This document shows, piece by piece, positions 37,675 to 45,863 of a stretch of 64,000 nt of DNA. The translations under genes and the position numbers were made by a program. This DNA is from Umezawaea tangerina. GTDB taxonomy: Bacteria; Actinomycetota; Actinomycetes; Mycobacteriales; Pseudonocardiaceae. The stretch lies in the NCBI RefSeq assembly GCF_003002815.1, contig NZ_PVTF01000004.1:682001-746000 (forward strand). Direction: 5' to 3'. The stretch's first letter is position 1; each line of letters opens with the position of its first letter. The notes beneath the pieces were generated by a model, which had not been told where the DNA came from, did not search any database, and saw nothing but the letters and a program-made list of their open reading frames with translations.

Positions 37675-37908
37675 AGCTGTCTTGACAAATGGGGGCAAGG
37701 CAGGAGGGCGCTGTTTATCGGGGGCGGGAGGGGATCTGGCTTCGCCAGACATCGAGCTGCGCTCGACAGGGCATCGGGCTGCGCCCGACAAGGCATCCTC
37801 GGCTGCGCCGTTGGACGGGGCATCGGGCTGCGCCCGACAGGGCATCGGCTGGCGCCGACGAGGCCCCAGGCGCTCCGCGCCGGATGCGCGCTGGCGGGCT
37901 GCGCCCAA
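37577..37908 (+). repeat. Dispersed hairpin-module element, copy C
   Basis: Same order as copy A: GCCTGGCTTCC and GGAGCCCGGCCCCCGG lead-in, ATTGTCTCAATG, a 24-bp hairpin, AGGAGGGCGCTGTTTATCGG, CTGGCTTCGCCAG, five CATC-started hairpin modules (including TCGAGCTGCGCTCGA, TCGGGCTGCGCCCGA twice, and a longer CTCGGCTGCGCCGTTGGACG), and the conserved end. It lies between the convergent ATPase and acetyltransferase genes and supplies the ATPase stop codon. Confidence 0.9.
37646..37702. terminator. 24-bp perfect hairpin of copy C, probable bidirectional terminator
   Basis: Arms 37646-37669 and 37679-37702 are exact reverse complements around GGTGAAGCT, the same loop as copy A. Outer TGCC and inner TTGTCAAGAC are conserved; the middle TTGCCCCCAT differs from copies A and B but pairs fully. 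The stop of the ATPase gene lies in the loop, so ribosomes would melt the hairpin on that side. Confidence 0.7.
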
Positions 37909-37951
37909 CTGGGCGGGGTGGGTGGGTGGGTGGGTGTCGGGCTGGCGGTGG

Positions 37952-38695
37952 TTATGTGTTGCGGGCTTTGTCCAGGGCTTCTTTTGCTTTGCGGGCCATG
38001 TCTTTGACGGCGGCGCGTTTGACGGCGTCTGCTTCGTAGTCGTCGCGGCGGTCGCGGACGACGCGGGCGGGGATGCCTACGGCGATCTTGTAGTCCGGTA
38101 CCTCGCCGCGGACTACTGCGTGGGCGCCGATGACGCAGCCGCGGCCGATCAGGCTGCCGCGGGTGATGGTGACCTTGGTGCCCAGCCAGGTGTCGGGGCC
38201 GATGCGGACTGGGGACTTGATGATTCCCTGGTCCTTGATGGGGATGGTGATGTCCGAGGTGACGTGGTCGAAGTCGCAGATGTAGACCCAGTCCGCCACG
38301 AGGGTGGCGGCGCCGATTTCGACGTCGAGGTAGCAGTTGACGGTGTTGTCCTTGCCGAAGACGGCCTTGTCGCCGATTCGCAGGGAGCCCTCGTGGCAGC
38401 GGATGGCGTTGCCGTCGCCGATGTGGACCCAGCGGCCGATCTCCAGGCGGCCGTAGCCGGGGCGGCAGTGGATGTCGACCTTCTTGCCGAGGAACACCAT
38501 GCCGCGCAGGACGACGTGCGGGTTGGCGAGGCGGAACTTCAGCAGGCGCCAGTAGCGCACGAGGTACCACGGGGTGTAGGCGCGGTGGCGGAGCATCCAG
38601 CGCAACGACGCCATGGTCAGGAACCTGGCCTGCTCGGGGTCGCGGCGGGAGCGGGTCCACTTCGCGGCCATGGGCGAGCCCCACATGCTGGTCAC
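37952..38695 (-). CDS. Left-handed beta-helix acyltransferase (Rv3034c-like)
   Basis: About 247 residues from the GTG at 38695 (an ATG at 38686 is possible). Hexapeptide-repeat coils are clear: RLEIGRWVHIGDGNAIRCHEGSLRIGDKAVFGKDNTVNCYLDVEIGAATLVAD (read as successive I/V/L-G-D turns), then RIGPDTWLGTKVTITRGSLIGRGCVIGAHAVVRGEVPDYKIAVGIPARVVRDR. It resembles the maltose/galactoside O-acetyltransferase group. Rv3034c, in the mycobacterial methylglucose lipopolysaccharide locus, is of this type, so acylation of a glucan is inferred. The 3' end lies against repeat copy C. Confidence 0.87.
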   Translation of the reverse strand: MTSMWGSPMAAKWTRSRRDPEQARFLTMASLRWMLRHRAYTPWYLVRYWRLLKFRLANPHVVLRGMVFLGKKVDIHCRPGYGRLEIGRWVHIGDGNAIRCHEGSLRIGDKAVFGKDNTVNCYLDVEIGAATLVADWVYICDFDHVTSDITIPIKDQGIIKSPVRIGPDTWLGTKVTITRGSLIGRGCVIGAHAVVRGEVPDYKIAVGIPARVVRDRRDDYEADAVKRAAVKDMARKAKEALDKARNT

Positions 38696-39618
38696 AGCAG
38701 AGGACCGTAGTCGATGAGGTCGGACTGCTCAGCGAGCAGGCGTTCGAGTGTCAGGACGACCTGCGGGGTGTGGCGGGTGTCGAGGCGGGTGGCGTGGACG
38801 TCGCGGGTGAGCGGGGTGCCTGCGAGGGGTCTGGCGACCACGGCGGCGGCGGAATGCCGAAGTGACAGGCGGGGCAGCAGGGCGACGCAGAGGCCTGCCT
38901 CGACGAGGCCGATGACGGTGTGGAAGTCGTCGCCCTCGAAGCGCAGCTCGGGGCGGACGGCGGTGAGCTCGCGCACCAGGTCGAGGCGCAGGCAGGACTG
39001 GGGAGCCGCGACCCAGGTGTCGCCCGCCAGGTCGGCGAGGTCGACCACGGGTCGGGAAGCCAGCGGGTGGTCGGCGGCCAGGACGGCGAGGACGGGTTCG
39101 CGGGCGATGCGGAGGCGGCGCAGGCCCGCGGGCAGCGGGACGGGGTCGAGCTCGTAGTCGAACGTGAGCGCGAGGTCCAGCTCGCCGCGGGCCAGCGCCA
39201 GGTAGGCGGCGTCTGTCTCGACCTGGCGCAGCACGATCCCGACACCGTCGAGCCTGGCCAGGGCACCGGGCACGAGGTGGGCGGCGGCCGAGGCGAACGC
39301 GCCCAGCCGGACGTGGCCGGTGCTGCCGTCGCGGACGGCGTCCAGCTCGGCGGACGCGGTGGCGAGCACGGCGCGCAGCCGCAGCTCGGCGTCGAGCAGC
39401 ACCTGACCGGCCTGCGTCGGGCGCACCGGGCGGCGTTCGAGCACCCGCAGCCCGACCCGGCGTTCGAGGTCGGCGATCTGCTGGGACACGGCGGGCGGGC
39501 TGTACCCCAGCTCAGCGGCCGCAGTGGCGAACGAGCCGGTGCGCACGACCGCCTCCAGGGTGGCGAGCAGACGGGGATCCACCGGATAAGCATCGCTTAC
39601 CGAAGGTGAAGGAGCCAT
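38692..39618 (-). CDS. LysR-family transcriptional regulator
   Basis: 308 residues from the ATG at 39618; a later start near VDPRLLATLEAV would give the common family N-terminus. Winged HTH: SFATAAAELGYSPPAVSQQIADLERRVG. The effector domain begins TGHVRLGAFASAAAHLVPGAL and contains VEAGLCVALLPRLSL. It is divergent from the M20/ammonia-lyase pair, with 39 bases between the ORF starts, so those genes are the probable targets. Its stop overlaps the acetyltransferase GTG by four bases. Confidence 0.9.
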   Translation of the reverse strand: MAPSPSVSDAYPVDPRLLATLEAVVRTGSFATAAAELGYSPPAVSQQIADLERRVGLRVLERRPVRPTQAGQVLLDAELRLRAVLATASAELDAVRDGSTGHVRLGAFASAAAHLVPGALARLDGVGIVLRQVETDAAYLALARGELDLALTFDYELDPVPLPAGLRRLRIAREPVLAVLAADHPLASRPVVDLADLAGDTWVAAPQSCLRLDLVRELTAVRPELRFEGDDFHTVIGLVEAGLCVALLPRLSLRHSAAAVVARPLAGTPLTRDVHATRLDTRHTPQVVLTLERLLAEQSDLIDYGPLL

Positions 39619-39657
39619 CGCTTGTGCTTACCGGCGGTGACCAACAGGATCGAGGGC

Positions 39658-40776
39658 ATGGAGCGAGACGTCGTGGACCTGCTGACCCGGCTGGTGGAGA
39701 TCGACTCGGTGAACCCGTCGCTGGTCGCGGGCGCCGCGGGCGAGGTGGAGATCGCGGAGTTCGTCGCGGGCTGGGCGCTGGCGGCGGGGCTGCGGGCCGA
39801 GGTCGTGGAGGAGACGCCGGGGCGGCCCAGCGTCGTCGTGCGGTCGAACCGGACCGGCACCGGCCGGACGCTGCTGCTGTGCGGGCACCTCGACACGGTG
39901 GGCGTGGGCGGCATGACCGACCCGCTCACGGCGCGGGTCGACGGCGACCGGCTCTACGCGCGCGGGGCCTACGACATGAAGGCCGGGCTGGCCGCGGCGC
40001 TGGTCGCGTGCCGCGAGGCCGACCGCGCGGGCATCGGCGGCGAGGTCGTGGTGGCCGCGGTGGCCGACGAGGAGCACTCCAGCACCGGTGTGCAGGAGGT
40101 GCTGCGGCACGTCACCGCCGACGCGGCGATCGTGTGCGAACCGACCGAGCTGACCGTCGTCACCGCGCACAAGGGCTTCGTGTGGACCGAGATCCGGGTG
40201 GTCGGCAAGGCGGCGCACGGGTCGCGGCCGCACCTCGGCGAGGACGCGATCTTGAGGACCGGACCGGTGCTCGTGGCGCTGGAGCGGCTCAACGAGGAGC
40301 TGCGCGGACGCGAGCACCCGAGGCTCGGACCGGGCACACTGCACGCGTCGCTGATCACCGGCGGCCGGGAGGAGTCCACCGTGCCCGACCTGTGCGTGCT
40401 GACGGTCGAACGCCGGACGCTGCCCGGCGAGACCGCGGCGGACGTCGAGCGCGACGTCGCCGAGCTGCTGGCGTCGTGCGACGTGCGCGCCACCAGCCGC
40501 ACGACGCTGGCGCGGGACCCGTTCGAGACCGCCGAGGACCACGCGTTCGTCGGCGAGGTCGTGGCCGCGGCCACCGGGGCGCTCGGCAGGCCGGTCGAGC
40601 TGGCGGGCGCGTCCTACTGGGCCGACTCGGCGTTCATCTCGGCGGCGGGCATCCCGACCGTCCTCTTCGGACCTCCCGGTGACGGCGCGCACGCCGAGGT
40701 CGAGTGGGTCGGTCTCGAAGGGACGGTCGAGTGCGCCCGCGCGCTCGTCGCCACCGCGAAGGGCTTCTGCCGATGA
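39658..40776 (+). CDS. M20-family metallopeptidase/amidohydrolase (ArgE/DapE/YgeY-like)
   Basis: 372 residues from the ATG at 39658, preceded by GAGG. Metal-binding motifs: LLLCGHLDTV (His and Asp), ARGAYDMKAGLAAAL, AVADEEHSSTGVQ (catalytic Glu and metal Glu) and CEPTELTVVTAHKG. The dimerisation domain follows (HGSRPHLGEDAI). The C-terminal YWADSAFISAAGIPTVLFGPPGDGAHAEVEWV supplies the final His. It hydrolyses an acyl- or peptide-type amide. It overlaps the ammonia-lyase gene, as in the ygeX-ygeY arrangement of enterics. Confidence 0.9.
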   Translation: MERDVVDLLTRLVEIDSVNPSLVAGAAGEVEIAEFVAGWALAAGLRAEVVEETPGRPSVVVRSNRTGTGRTLLLCGHLDTVGVGGMTDPLTARVDGDRLYARGAYDMKAGLAAALVACREADRAGIGGEVVVAAVADEEHSSTGVQEVLRHVTADAAIVCEPTELTVVTAHKGFVWTEIRVVGKAAHGSRPHLGEDAILRTGPVLVALERLNEELRGREHPRLGPGTLHASLITGGREESTVPDLCVLTVERRTLPGETAADVERDVAELLASCDVRATSRTTLARDPFETAEDHAFVGEVVAAATGALGRPVELAGASYWADSAFISAAGIPTVLFGPPGDGAHAEVEWVGLEGTVECARALVATAKGFCR

Positions 40777-41753
40777 CGTTCACCGCCAACCCGCACTACC
40801 GGCCCGACGCCGTGCCGCCACCGGCGGGCGCCGAGGTGCAGGAGTTCCACCGGAGCCTGCCCGGCTACCGGCCGTCCCCGGTCCGCTCGGTAGAGGGGCT
40901 GCTCGTGAAGGACGAGTCGGACCGGTTCGGGCTGCCCGCGTTCAAGATCCTCGGCGCCTCCTGGGCGATCGAGCGGACCGTGCGCGCCCGGCCGGGGACG
41001 CGCGTGCTGGTCGCGGCCAGCGCGGGCAACCACGGCCGGGCGGTCGCCCGCGTGGCGGCGCAGCGCGGGCTCGGGTGCCGCATCTACCTGCCCGCCGTGA
41101 CGAGCGCGGGCCGGGCCGCCCTGATCGAGGGCGAGGGCGCCGACGTGGTGCGGGTGGACGGCGACTACAACGCCGCCGTCGCGCTGGCCGAGCGGGACGC
41201 GGGCCGTCCGGGGGCGGCGCTCGTGGCGGACACCGCCCTGACGCCGACCGGGGGTCCGCCGGAGTGGGTGATCGACGGGTACTCGACCCTGTTCCGCGAG
41301 ATCGAGGTGCCGACCGACGTGGTGCTGGTGCCCACCGGGGTCGGGTCGCTGGCCGCCGCTGCGGTCCGCTGGGCCGTGCACGAACGGCCCGGCACGGCGG
41401 TGATCGCGGTCGAGCCCGCCACCGCCGCGTGCGTGACCGCGTCGATCGTCGTAGGCCGGATGGCCGCGGTGGACACGCCGGGCACCTCGATGGCCGGAAT
41501 GGACTGCGCGTCACCGTCCGCGGTCGCGTGGCCGACCCTGCTGCACGGGCTGTCCGGGACGATCACCGTCACGGATGTCCAAGCGGCACAAGCGATGCGC
41601 GACCTGGCGCGCGGTGGACTGACCATCGGGGACTGCGGTGCGGCGACGCTCGCGGCGTGGCGGGAGGACGGCGAACCGGGCCGTTCGGTGCTCTGCGTGG
41701 CCACGGAGGGAGCCTCCGATCCGGACGCCTACGCGGAAGCCTTGTCCGCTTGA
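40773..41753 (+). CDS. Diaminopropionate ammonia-lyase-like PLP enzyme
   Basis: 326 residues of fold type II. FGLPAFKILGASWAIE carries the PLP lysine in the same context as DpaL/YgeX. ASAGNHGRAVARVAAQRG is the Asn loop, VPTGVGSLAAAAVRW the phosphate loop, and VAVEPATAACVTAS-like (VIAVEPATAACVTASIVVG here) and GTSMAGMDCASPSAVAWP match the family. It is shorter than E. coli YgeX (~400). It is coupled to the M20 gene by an ATGA overlap and probably shares LysR control. Catabolism of 2,3-diaminopropionate or related amino acids is inferred. Confidence 0.87.
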   Translation: MTFTANPHYRPDAVPPPAGAEVQEFHRSLPGYRPSPVRSVEGLLVKDESDRFGLPAFKILGASWAIERTVRARPGTRVLVAASAGNHGRAVARVAAQRGLGCRIYLPAVTSAGRAALIEGEGADVVRVDGDYNAAVALAERDAGRPGAALVADTALTPTGGPPEWVIDGYSTLFREIEVPTDVVLVPTGVGSLAAAAVRWAVHERPGTAVIAVEPATAACVTASIVVGRMAAVDTPGTSMAGMDCASPSAVAWPTLLHGLSGTITVTDVQAAQAMRDLARGGLTIGDCGAATLAAWREDGEPGRSVLCVATEGASDPDAYAEALSA

Positions 41754-41811
41754 CGACAAGAATTCTTCACCGTCTGGAGTTGGCCGGTGACCGTGGGTAT
41801 GGTCCGCCACC

Positions 41812-44800
41812 ATGCAGCGAAGAGGTGTCCTGACCACCGTTTTGGCCGCAGTCGCGCTGGTGACCGGCGTCTGCTCGGCTCCGGCCGCGCTCGCCGACCC
41901 CGAGGCCATGGCCGAAGATCCCGCGTCCCTCGTCAACCCCCTGATCGGTACGACGAACCTGGGCAACACCTACCCCGGCGCGGTCGCGCCGTTCGGCATG
42001 CTGGCCTGGAGCCCCGAGCTCTCCAAGGGCAACGCGACCCGCACCGCGGCGCCCGGCGGCTACCACTACGACGTGAACAAGGTCCGCGGGTTCAGCCTGA
42101 CCCACATGTCCGGTACCGGCTGCGCCGGTGGCTCCGGTGACATCCCCTTCTTCCCGCACGTCGGCACCGTGACGACCTCCCCCGCCGCCGACGGCACGGA
42201 CGCGGTCTACGCCAGCACCTTCAAGCACGACAACGAGGTCGCCAAGGCGGGCAGCTACAAGGTCGGCCTGGACTCGGGCGCGACCGCCGAGCTGACCGCG
42301 ACGACCCGCACGGGCTCCGGCCGGTTCACCTTCCCCGCCGACAAGCCCGGCACGATGCTGATCCGCACGGCCAACTCCGAGACCGGCAGCACCGCGTCGG
42401 ACGTGACCGTGGACGCGGCGACCCGCACCGTCACCGGCTCGGTCACCAGCGGCAACTTCTGCGGCTACATCAACCAGGTCGGTAGGCGCAGCTACTACAC
42501 GCTGCACTTCGTGGCGCAGTTCGACCAGCCGTTCAAGGAGGTGGGAACCTGGCAGGACGGTGTCGTCACGCCGGGCTCGACGACGTCGACCGGTGCCACG
42601 ACCTACGGCACCTCCGGGTGGCCGGTGGTCGGCAAGGGATCGGGCGCCTACATCGGGTTCGACACCGCCGCGGCCAGCACCACCAACGTCAAGGTCGGCA
42701 TCTCCTACGTGAGCCTGGACAACGCCAAGGCGAACCTCAAGGAGGAGAACCCGCCGAAGGCGACGTTCGAGAAGACCCGCGACAACGCCGTCAAGGCGTG
42801 GTCGAAGCAGCTGGGGAAGATCGAGGTGGGCGGCGGCACCCCCGAGCAGCGGACCACGTTCTACACCGCGCTCTACCACGCGCTGCTGCACCCGAACGCG
42901 TTCAGCGACGTCAACGGCGAGTACTGGGGCATGGACGGCAAGCCCCACAAGGTGACCAGGAAGCAGAAGGTCCAGTACGGCACCTTTTCCGGCTGGGACG
43001 TCTACCGCTCGCAGCTCCAGCTCCTCACCCTGCTGGAACCGGAGACCGGGTCGGACATCGCGCAGTCGCTGCTGAACCAGGCCGACCAGAACGGCGGCGT
43101 CTGGGACCGGTGGACGCACAACTCCGGCGGCACGCACGTGATGAACGGCGACCCGTCCGCACCCGCGCTCGCGGGCATCTACGCCTTCGGCGGCAGGGAC
43201 TTCGACGTCAAGGCCGCGCTCAAGTCGTTGGTGCGGGCGGCGACGGTGCCGACCGAGCAGGACCTGAGCAAGGACGGCTGGGCCGTCATGTCGGTCGGCC
43301 AGCGCCCGTCGCTGGACAAGTACCTTCAGCTGCACTACATGCCGTCGGTCTCGAACGCCTGGGGCGGCGCGGCGGAGACCCTGGAGATGTCCACCGCGGA
43401 CTTCGCGCTGTCGGAGCTGGCGAAGGACGTGAAGGACCCGGCGACCGCGAAGGTGTTCGCCGAGCGCTCGCAGTGGTGGCAGAACAACTTCGACCCGGTC
43501 GCGCACAGCAGCGGCGGGTACGTCCGCAACCGCAACGCCGACGGCACCTGGGTCAAGGACTTCGTGCCCGGCACGGAGAACGGGTTCGTCGAGGGCACCA
43601 GCGCGCAGTACAGCTGGATGGTGCCGCACAACGTGGCGGGCCTGGTCGAGTCGATGGGCGGCAAGGACCGGTTCACCAAGCGGTTGGACGACTTCTTCCA
43701 CAAGGCCGACGGCAGCTGGGCGCTGAGCGGCGCCGGTGGCGACAAGGCCGCGCTGGACAACGAGCCGTCGATCAACTCGCCGTGGCTCTACGACTACGCG
43801 GGCCAGCCGCACAAGGCGCAGCAGACGATCCGCCAGGTGCTCAACACCATGTGGGGCGACAAGACCGGCGGCATTCCCGGCAACGACGACCTCGGCGCCA
43901 TGTCGTCCTGGTACGTGTTCGCCGCGATGGGCATGTACCCGCAGGTGTCCTCGCGCGCCGAGCTCGTGCTGGGCAGCCCGCTGTTCCCGAAGATCAAGGT
44001 CGACCGCCCGGACGGCAAGGACATCACCATCACCGCGCCGAAGGCCGCGGCCGACGCGCCGTACGTGCAGTCGCTCAAGGTGAACGGCAAGGCGTCCACC
44101 AAGCCGTGGCTGCCGACGTCGTTCGTGGAGAAGGGCGGCAAGCTCGACTACGTGCTGGGCACCACCGCGAACACCTCGTGGGGCTCGAACCCGGCCGACG
44201 CGCCCCCGTCGTTCCGCGACGGCGAGCAGCCGATCAAGCACGACCAGCCGTTCTACCTCACCGTGTCGCCGACCAGCCCCACGCTGGCGCCCGGCGGGTC
44301 GGTCACGGCCGCCGTGCAGGCGAAGCGGCTCTACGACGGCGACCCCGCCGTGACCTACACCGCCACCGGTGACTCCGCGCTGGTCTTCACCCCGGCGACC
44401 GGCACGGTGCCGATCGACGACACCGGCGCGCGGTTCGCCATCAGCACCACACCCGACGCGCCGCAGGGCTTCTACTCCGCCACGGTCACGGTCACCGTCG
44501 CCGGTGCCCAGCCGGTGGTGCTGCCGCTCACCGTGAAGGTCGCTCCGCCGGGCAGCATGCTGGCCGCGGTCAACAACATCGGCGCCTCCGACGACGCGGG
44601 CTCCGAGGTCGCCGACTTCGACGGCGGCGGCTACAGCTACTCGCGGCAGGCGCTGGCCGCGGCCGGGCTGAGCTCCGGCGCGACCGGCACGGTGGACGGG
44701 CTCACGTTCACCTGGCCGAACTCGCCGAACGACCGGGCGGACAACGTCGTCACCAACGGCCAGAGCGTCGACGTGACCGGCACGAAGCTGTCGTTCATCG

Positions 44801-45102
44801 GTGCCGCGGCCGACGGCGGTCGCACCGCGGCGGCCACGGTGACCTACACCGACGGCACGACCGGCACCGTCGACCTCGGGTTCAGCGACTGGACCCTGGG
44901 CGGCGGCGGCCAGAACCCGTCCTACGGCAACGTGGTCGTGGCCAAGACGCCGTACCGCAACCTCCTCGGCGGCGGCAACGAGCAGGTGGTGACCAACATC
45001 TTCGCCACGAAGACGTTCACCGCACCCGAGGGCAAGGTGCTCAAGAGCGTGCAGCTGCCGACCAACGAGGGTCTGCACGTGTTCGCGATCGCCACCGCGT
45101 AA
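41812..45102 (+). CDS. Secreted GH92 alpha-1,2-mannosidase
   Basis: 1096 residues. The signal peptide MQRRGVLTTVLAAVALVTG ends near ALADPE. The GH92 N-terminal beta-sandwich starts VNPLIGTTNLGNTYPGAVAPFGM, and the (alpha/alpha)6 catalytic domain follows. Family hallmarks include GFSLTHMSGTGCAGGSGDIPFFP, FYTALYHALLHPNAFSDVNGEYWG, GGTHVMNGDPSAPALAGIYAFG and GGIPGNDDLGAMSSWYVFAAMGMYP. The last ~190 residues form an extra beta-sandwich (NNIGASDDAGSEVADFDGGGYSYS ... VQLPTNEGLHVFAIATA), likely carbohydrate-binding. The enzyme would trim calcium-dependent exo-mannosides from glycoproteins or fungal mannan. It is monocistronic, closed by a strong terminator. Confidence 0.95.
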   Translation: MQRRGVLTTVLAAVALVTGVCSAPAALADPEAMAEDPASLVNPLIGTTNLGNTYPGAVAPFGMLAWSPELSKGNATRTAAPGGYHYDVNKVRGFSLTHMSGTGCAGGSGDIPFFPHVGTVTTSPAADGTDAVYASTFKHDNEVAKAGSYKVGLDSGATAELTATTRTGSGRFTFPADKPGTMLIRTANSETGSTASDVTVDAATRTVTGSVTSGNFCGYINQVGRRSYYTLHFVAQFDQPFKEVGTWQDGVVTPGSTTSTGATTYGTSGWPVVGKGSGAYIGFDTAAASTTNVKVGISYVSLDNAKANLKEENPPKATFEKTRDNAVKAWSKQLGKIEVGGGTPEQRTTFYTALYHALLHPNAFSDVNGEYWGMDGKPHKVTRKQKVQYGTFSGWDVYRSQLQLLTLLEPETGSDIAQSLLNQADQNGGVWDRWTHNSGGTHVMNGDPSAPALAGIYAFGGRDFDVKAALKSLVRAATVPTEQDLSKDGWAVMSVGQRPSLDKYLQLHYMPSVSNAWGGAAETLEMSTADFALSELAKDVKDPATAKVFAERSQWWQNNFDPVAHSSGGYVRNRNADGTWVKDFVPGTENGFVEGTSAQYSWMVPHNVAGLVESMGGKDRFTKRLDDFFHKADGSWALSGAGGDKAALDNEPSINSPWLYDYAGQPHKAQQTIRQVLNTMWGDKTGGIPGNDDLGAMSSWYVFAAMGMYPQVSSRAELVLGSPLFPKIKVDRPDGKDITITAPKAAADAPYVQSLKVNGKASTKPWLPTSFVEKGGKLDYVLGTTANTSWGSNPADAPPSFRDGEQPIKHDQPFYLTVSPTSPTLAPGGSVTAAVQAKRLYDGDPAVTYTATGDSALVFTPATGTVPIDDTGARFAISTTPDAPQGFYSATVTVTVAGAQPVVLPLTVKVAPPGSMLAAVNNIGASDDAGSEVADFDGGGYSYSRQALAAAGLSSGATGTVDGLTFTWPNSPNDRADNVVTNGQSVDVTGTKLSFIGAAADGGRTAAATVTYTDGTTGTVDLGFSDWTLGGGGQNPSYGNVVVAKTPYRNLLGGGNEQVVTNIFATKTFTAPEGKVLKSVQLPTNEGLHVFAIATA

Positions 45103-45109
45103 GCCGGTT

Positions 45110-45146
45110 CCGGTGGGTGGGGGCGGATCCCGCCCCCACCCACCGG
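45110..45146. terminator. 17-bp perfect hairpin terminator after the GH92 gene
   Basis: CCGGTGGGTGGGGGCGG (45110-45126) pairs perfectly with 45130-45146 around the 3-base loop ATC, eight bases after the GH92 stop, and is followed by TTTGG. This is the strongest stand-alone terminator in the window. Confidence 0.85.
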
Positions 45147-45204
45147 TTTGGCGCACCCCGGTTCCGGGGCAGCCCACCGGACAAACCGAGTGGAGGCCAC
45201 CACC

Positions 45205-45831
45205 GTGTTCAGCGGAGTCCTGTTCGACTTCTCCGGCACCCTGTTCGACGACAGGTCCGTCCTCGACCCGGCCCGCGCCGCCGTCGGCGACGAGGTCATC
45301 ACCGGTGTCCTCGCCCACGTCGACTCCCCCGAGGGCATCGCCGCCCGCCAGGGTTGCGACGTCTCGCGCGAGCGGCACCGCGCCGTCTGGACCGCCCTCA
45401 TCGCCGAGTCCGGCACCTACAGCGGCACCGTCGTGGACGCCATCTACCACGCCCTCACCGACCCGTCCGCCTGGCGGCCCTACCCCGACACCGCACGGGT
45501 GGTCACCGCCCTGCACGACCGCGGCACGCGGGTCGGCGTCGTCAGCAACATCGGCTGGGACATCCGCCCCGCGCTGGCCGACGCGGGCGTGCTCGACCTG
45601 CTCGACACCGTCGTCCTGTCCTGCGAGCACGGCCTGGAGAAACCCGACCCCGCCCTGTTCACCCTCGCCTGCGACAAGCTCGGCCTGCCACCGGCCTCGG
45701 TGCTCTACGTCGGCGACGACCCGCTCAAGGACGGCGCGGCCGTGCGGGTCGGCATGCCGGTGTACCTGCTCCCCACCGAGCGCTCCGCCGACCGCGACCG
45801 CGGCCTGGACGCGGTGCTGCGCCTCGCCTAG
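45205..45831 (+). CDS. HAD-superfamily hydrolase
   Basis: 208 residues from the GTG at 45205, with GGAGG eight bases upstream. Motif I LFDFSGTLFDD (nucleophile and acid/base Asp), motif II VVSNIGWD, Lys in LEKPDPALF and motif IV YVGDDPLKDGAAV are all present, so it is a competent phosphatase. It lies beside the cyclitol-like cluster but is separated from it by the IS element and points toward it. It could supply the phosphatase step that the cluster otherwise lacks; that is inference. Confidence 0.88.
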   Translation: MFSGVLFDFSGTLFDDRSVLDPARAAVGDEVITGVLAHVDSPEGIAARQGCDVSRERHRAVWTALIAESGTYSGTVVDAIYHALTDPSAWRPYPDTARVVTALHDRGTRVGVVSNIGWDIRPALADAGVLDLLDTVVLSCEHGLEKPDPALFTLACDKLGLPPASVLYVGDDPLKDGAAVRVGMPVYLLPTERSADRDRGLDAVLRLA

Positions 45832-45863
45832 GGCCTGTATCGAAGTCTCGTTCGGTACACGCC

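Noticed and set aside
13861-37883. CRISPR-like arrangement of the ~22-base modules
   Set aside because: The modules abut one another with no spacer of constant length, the stems themselves vary, and no cas gene is in the window. They are tandem mini-hairpins, not repeats and spacers.
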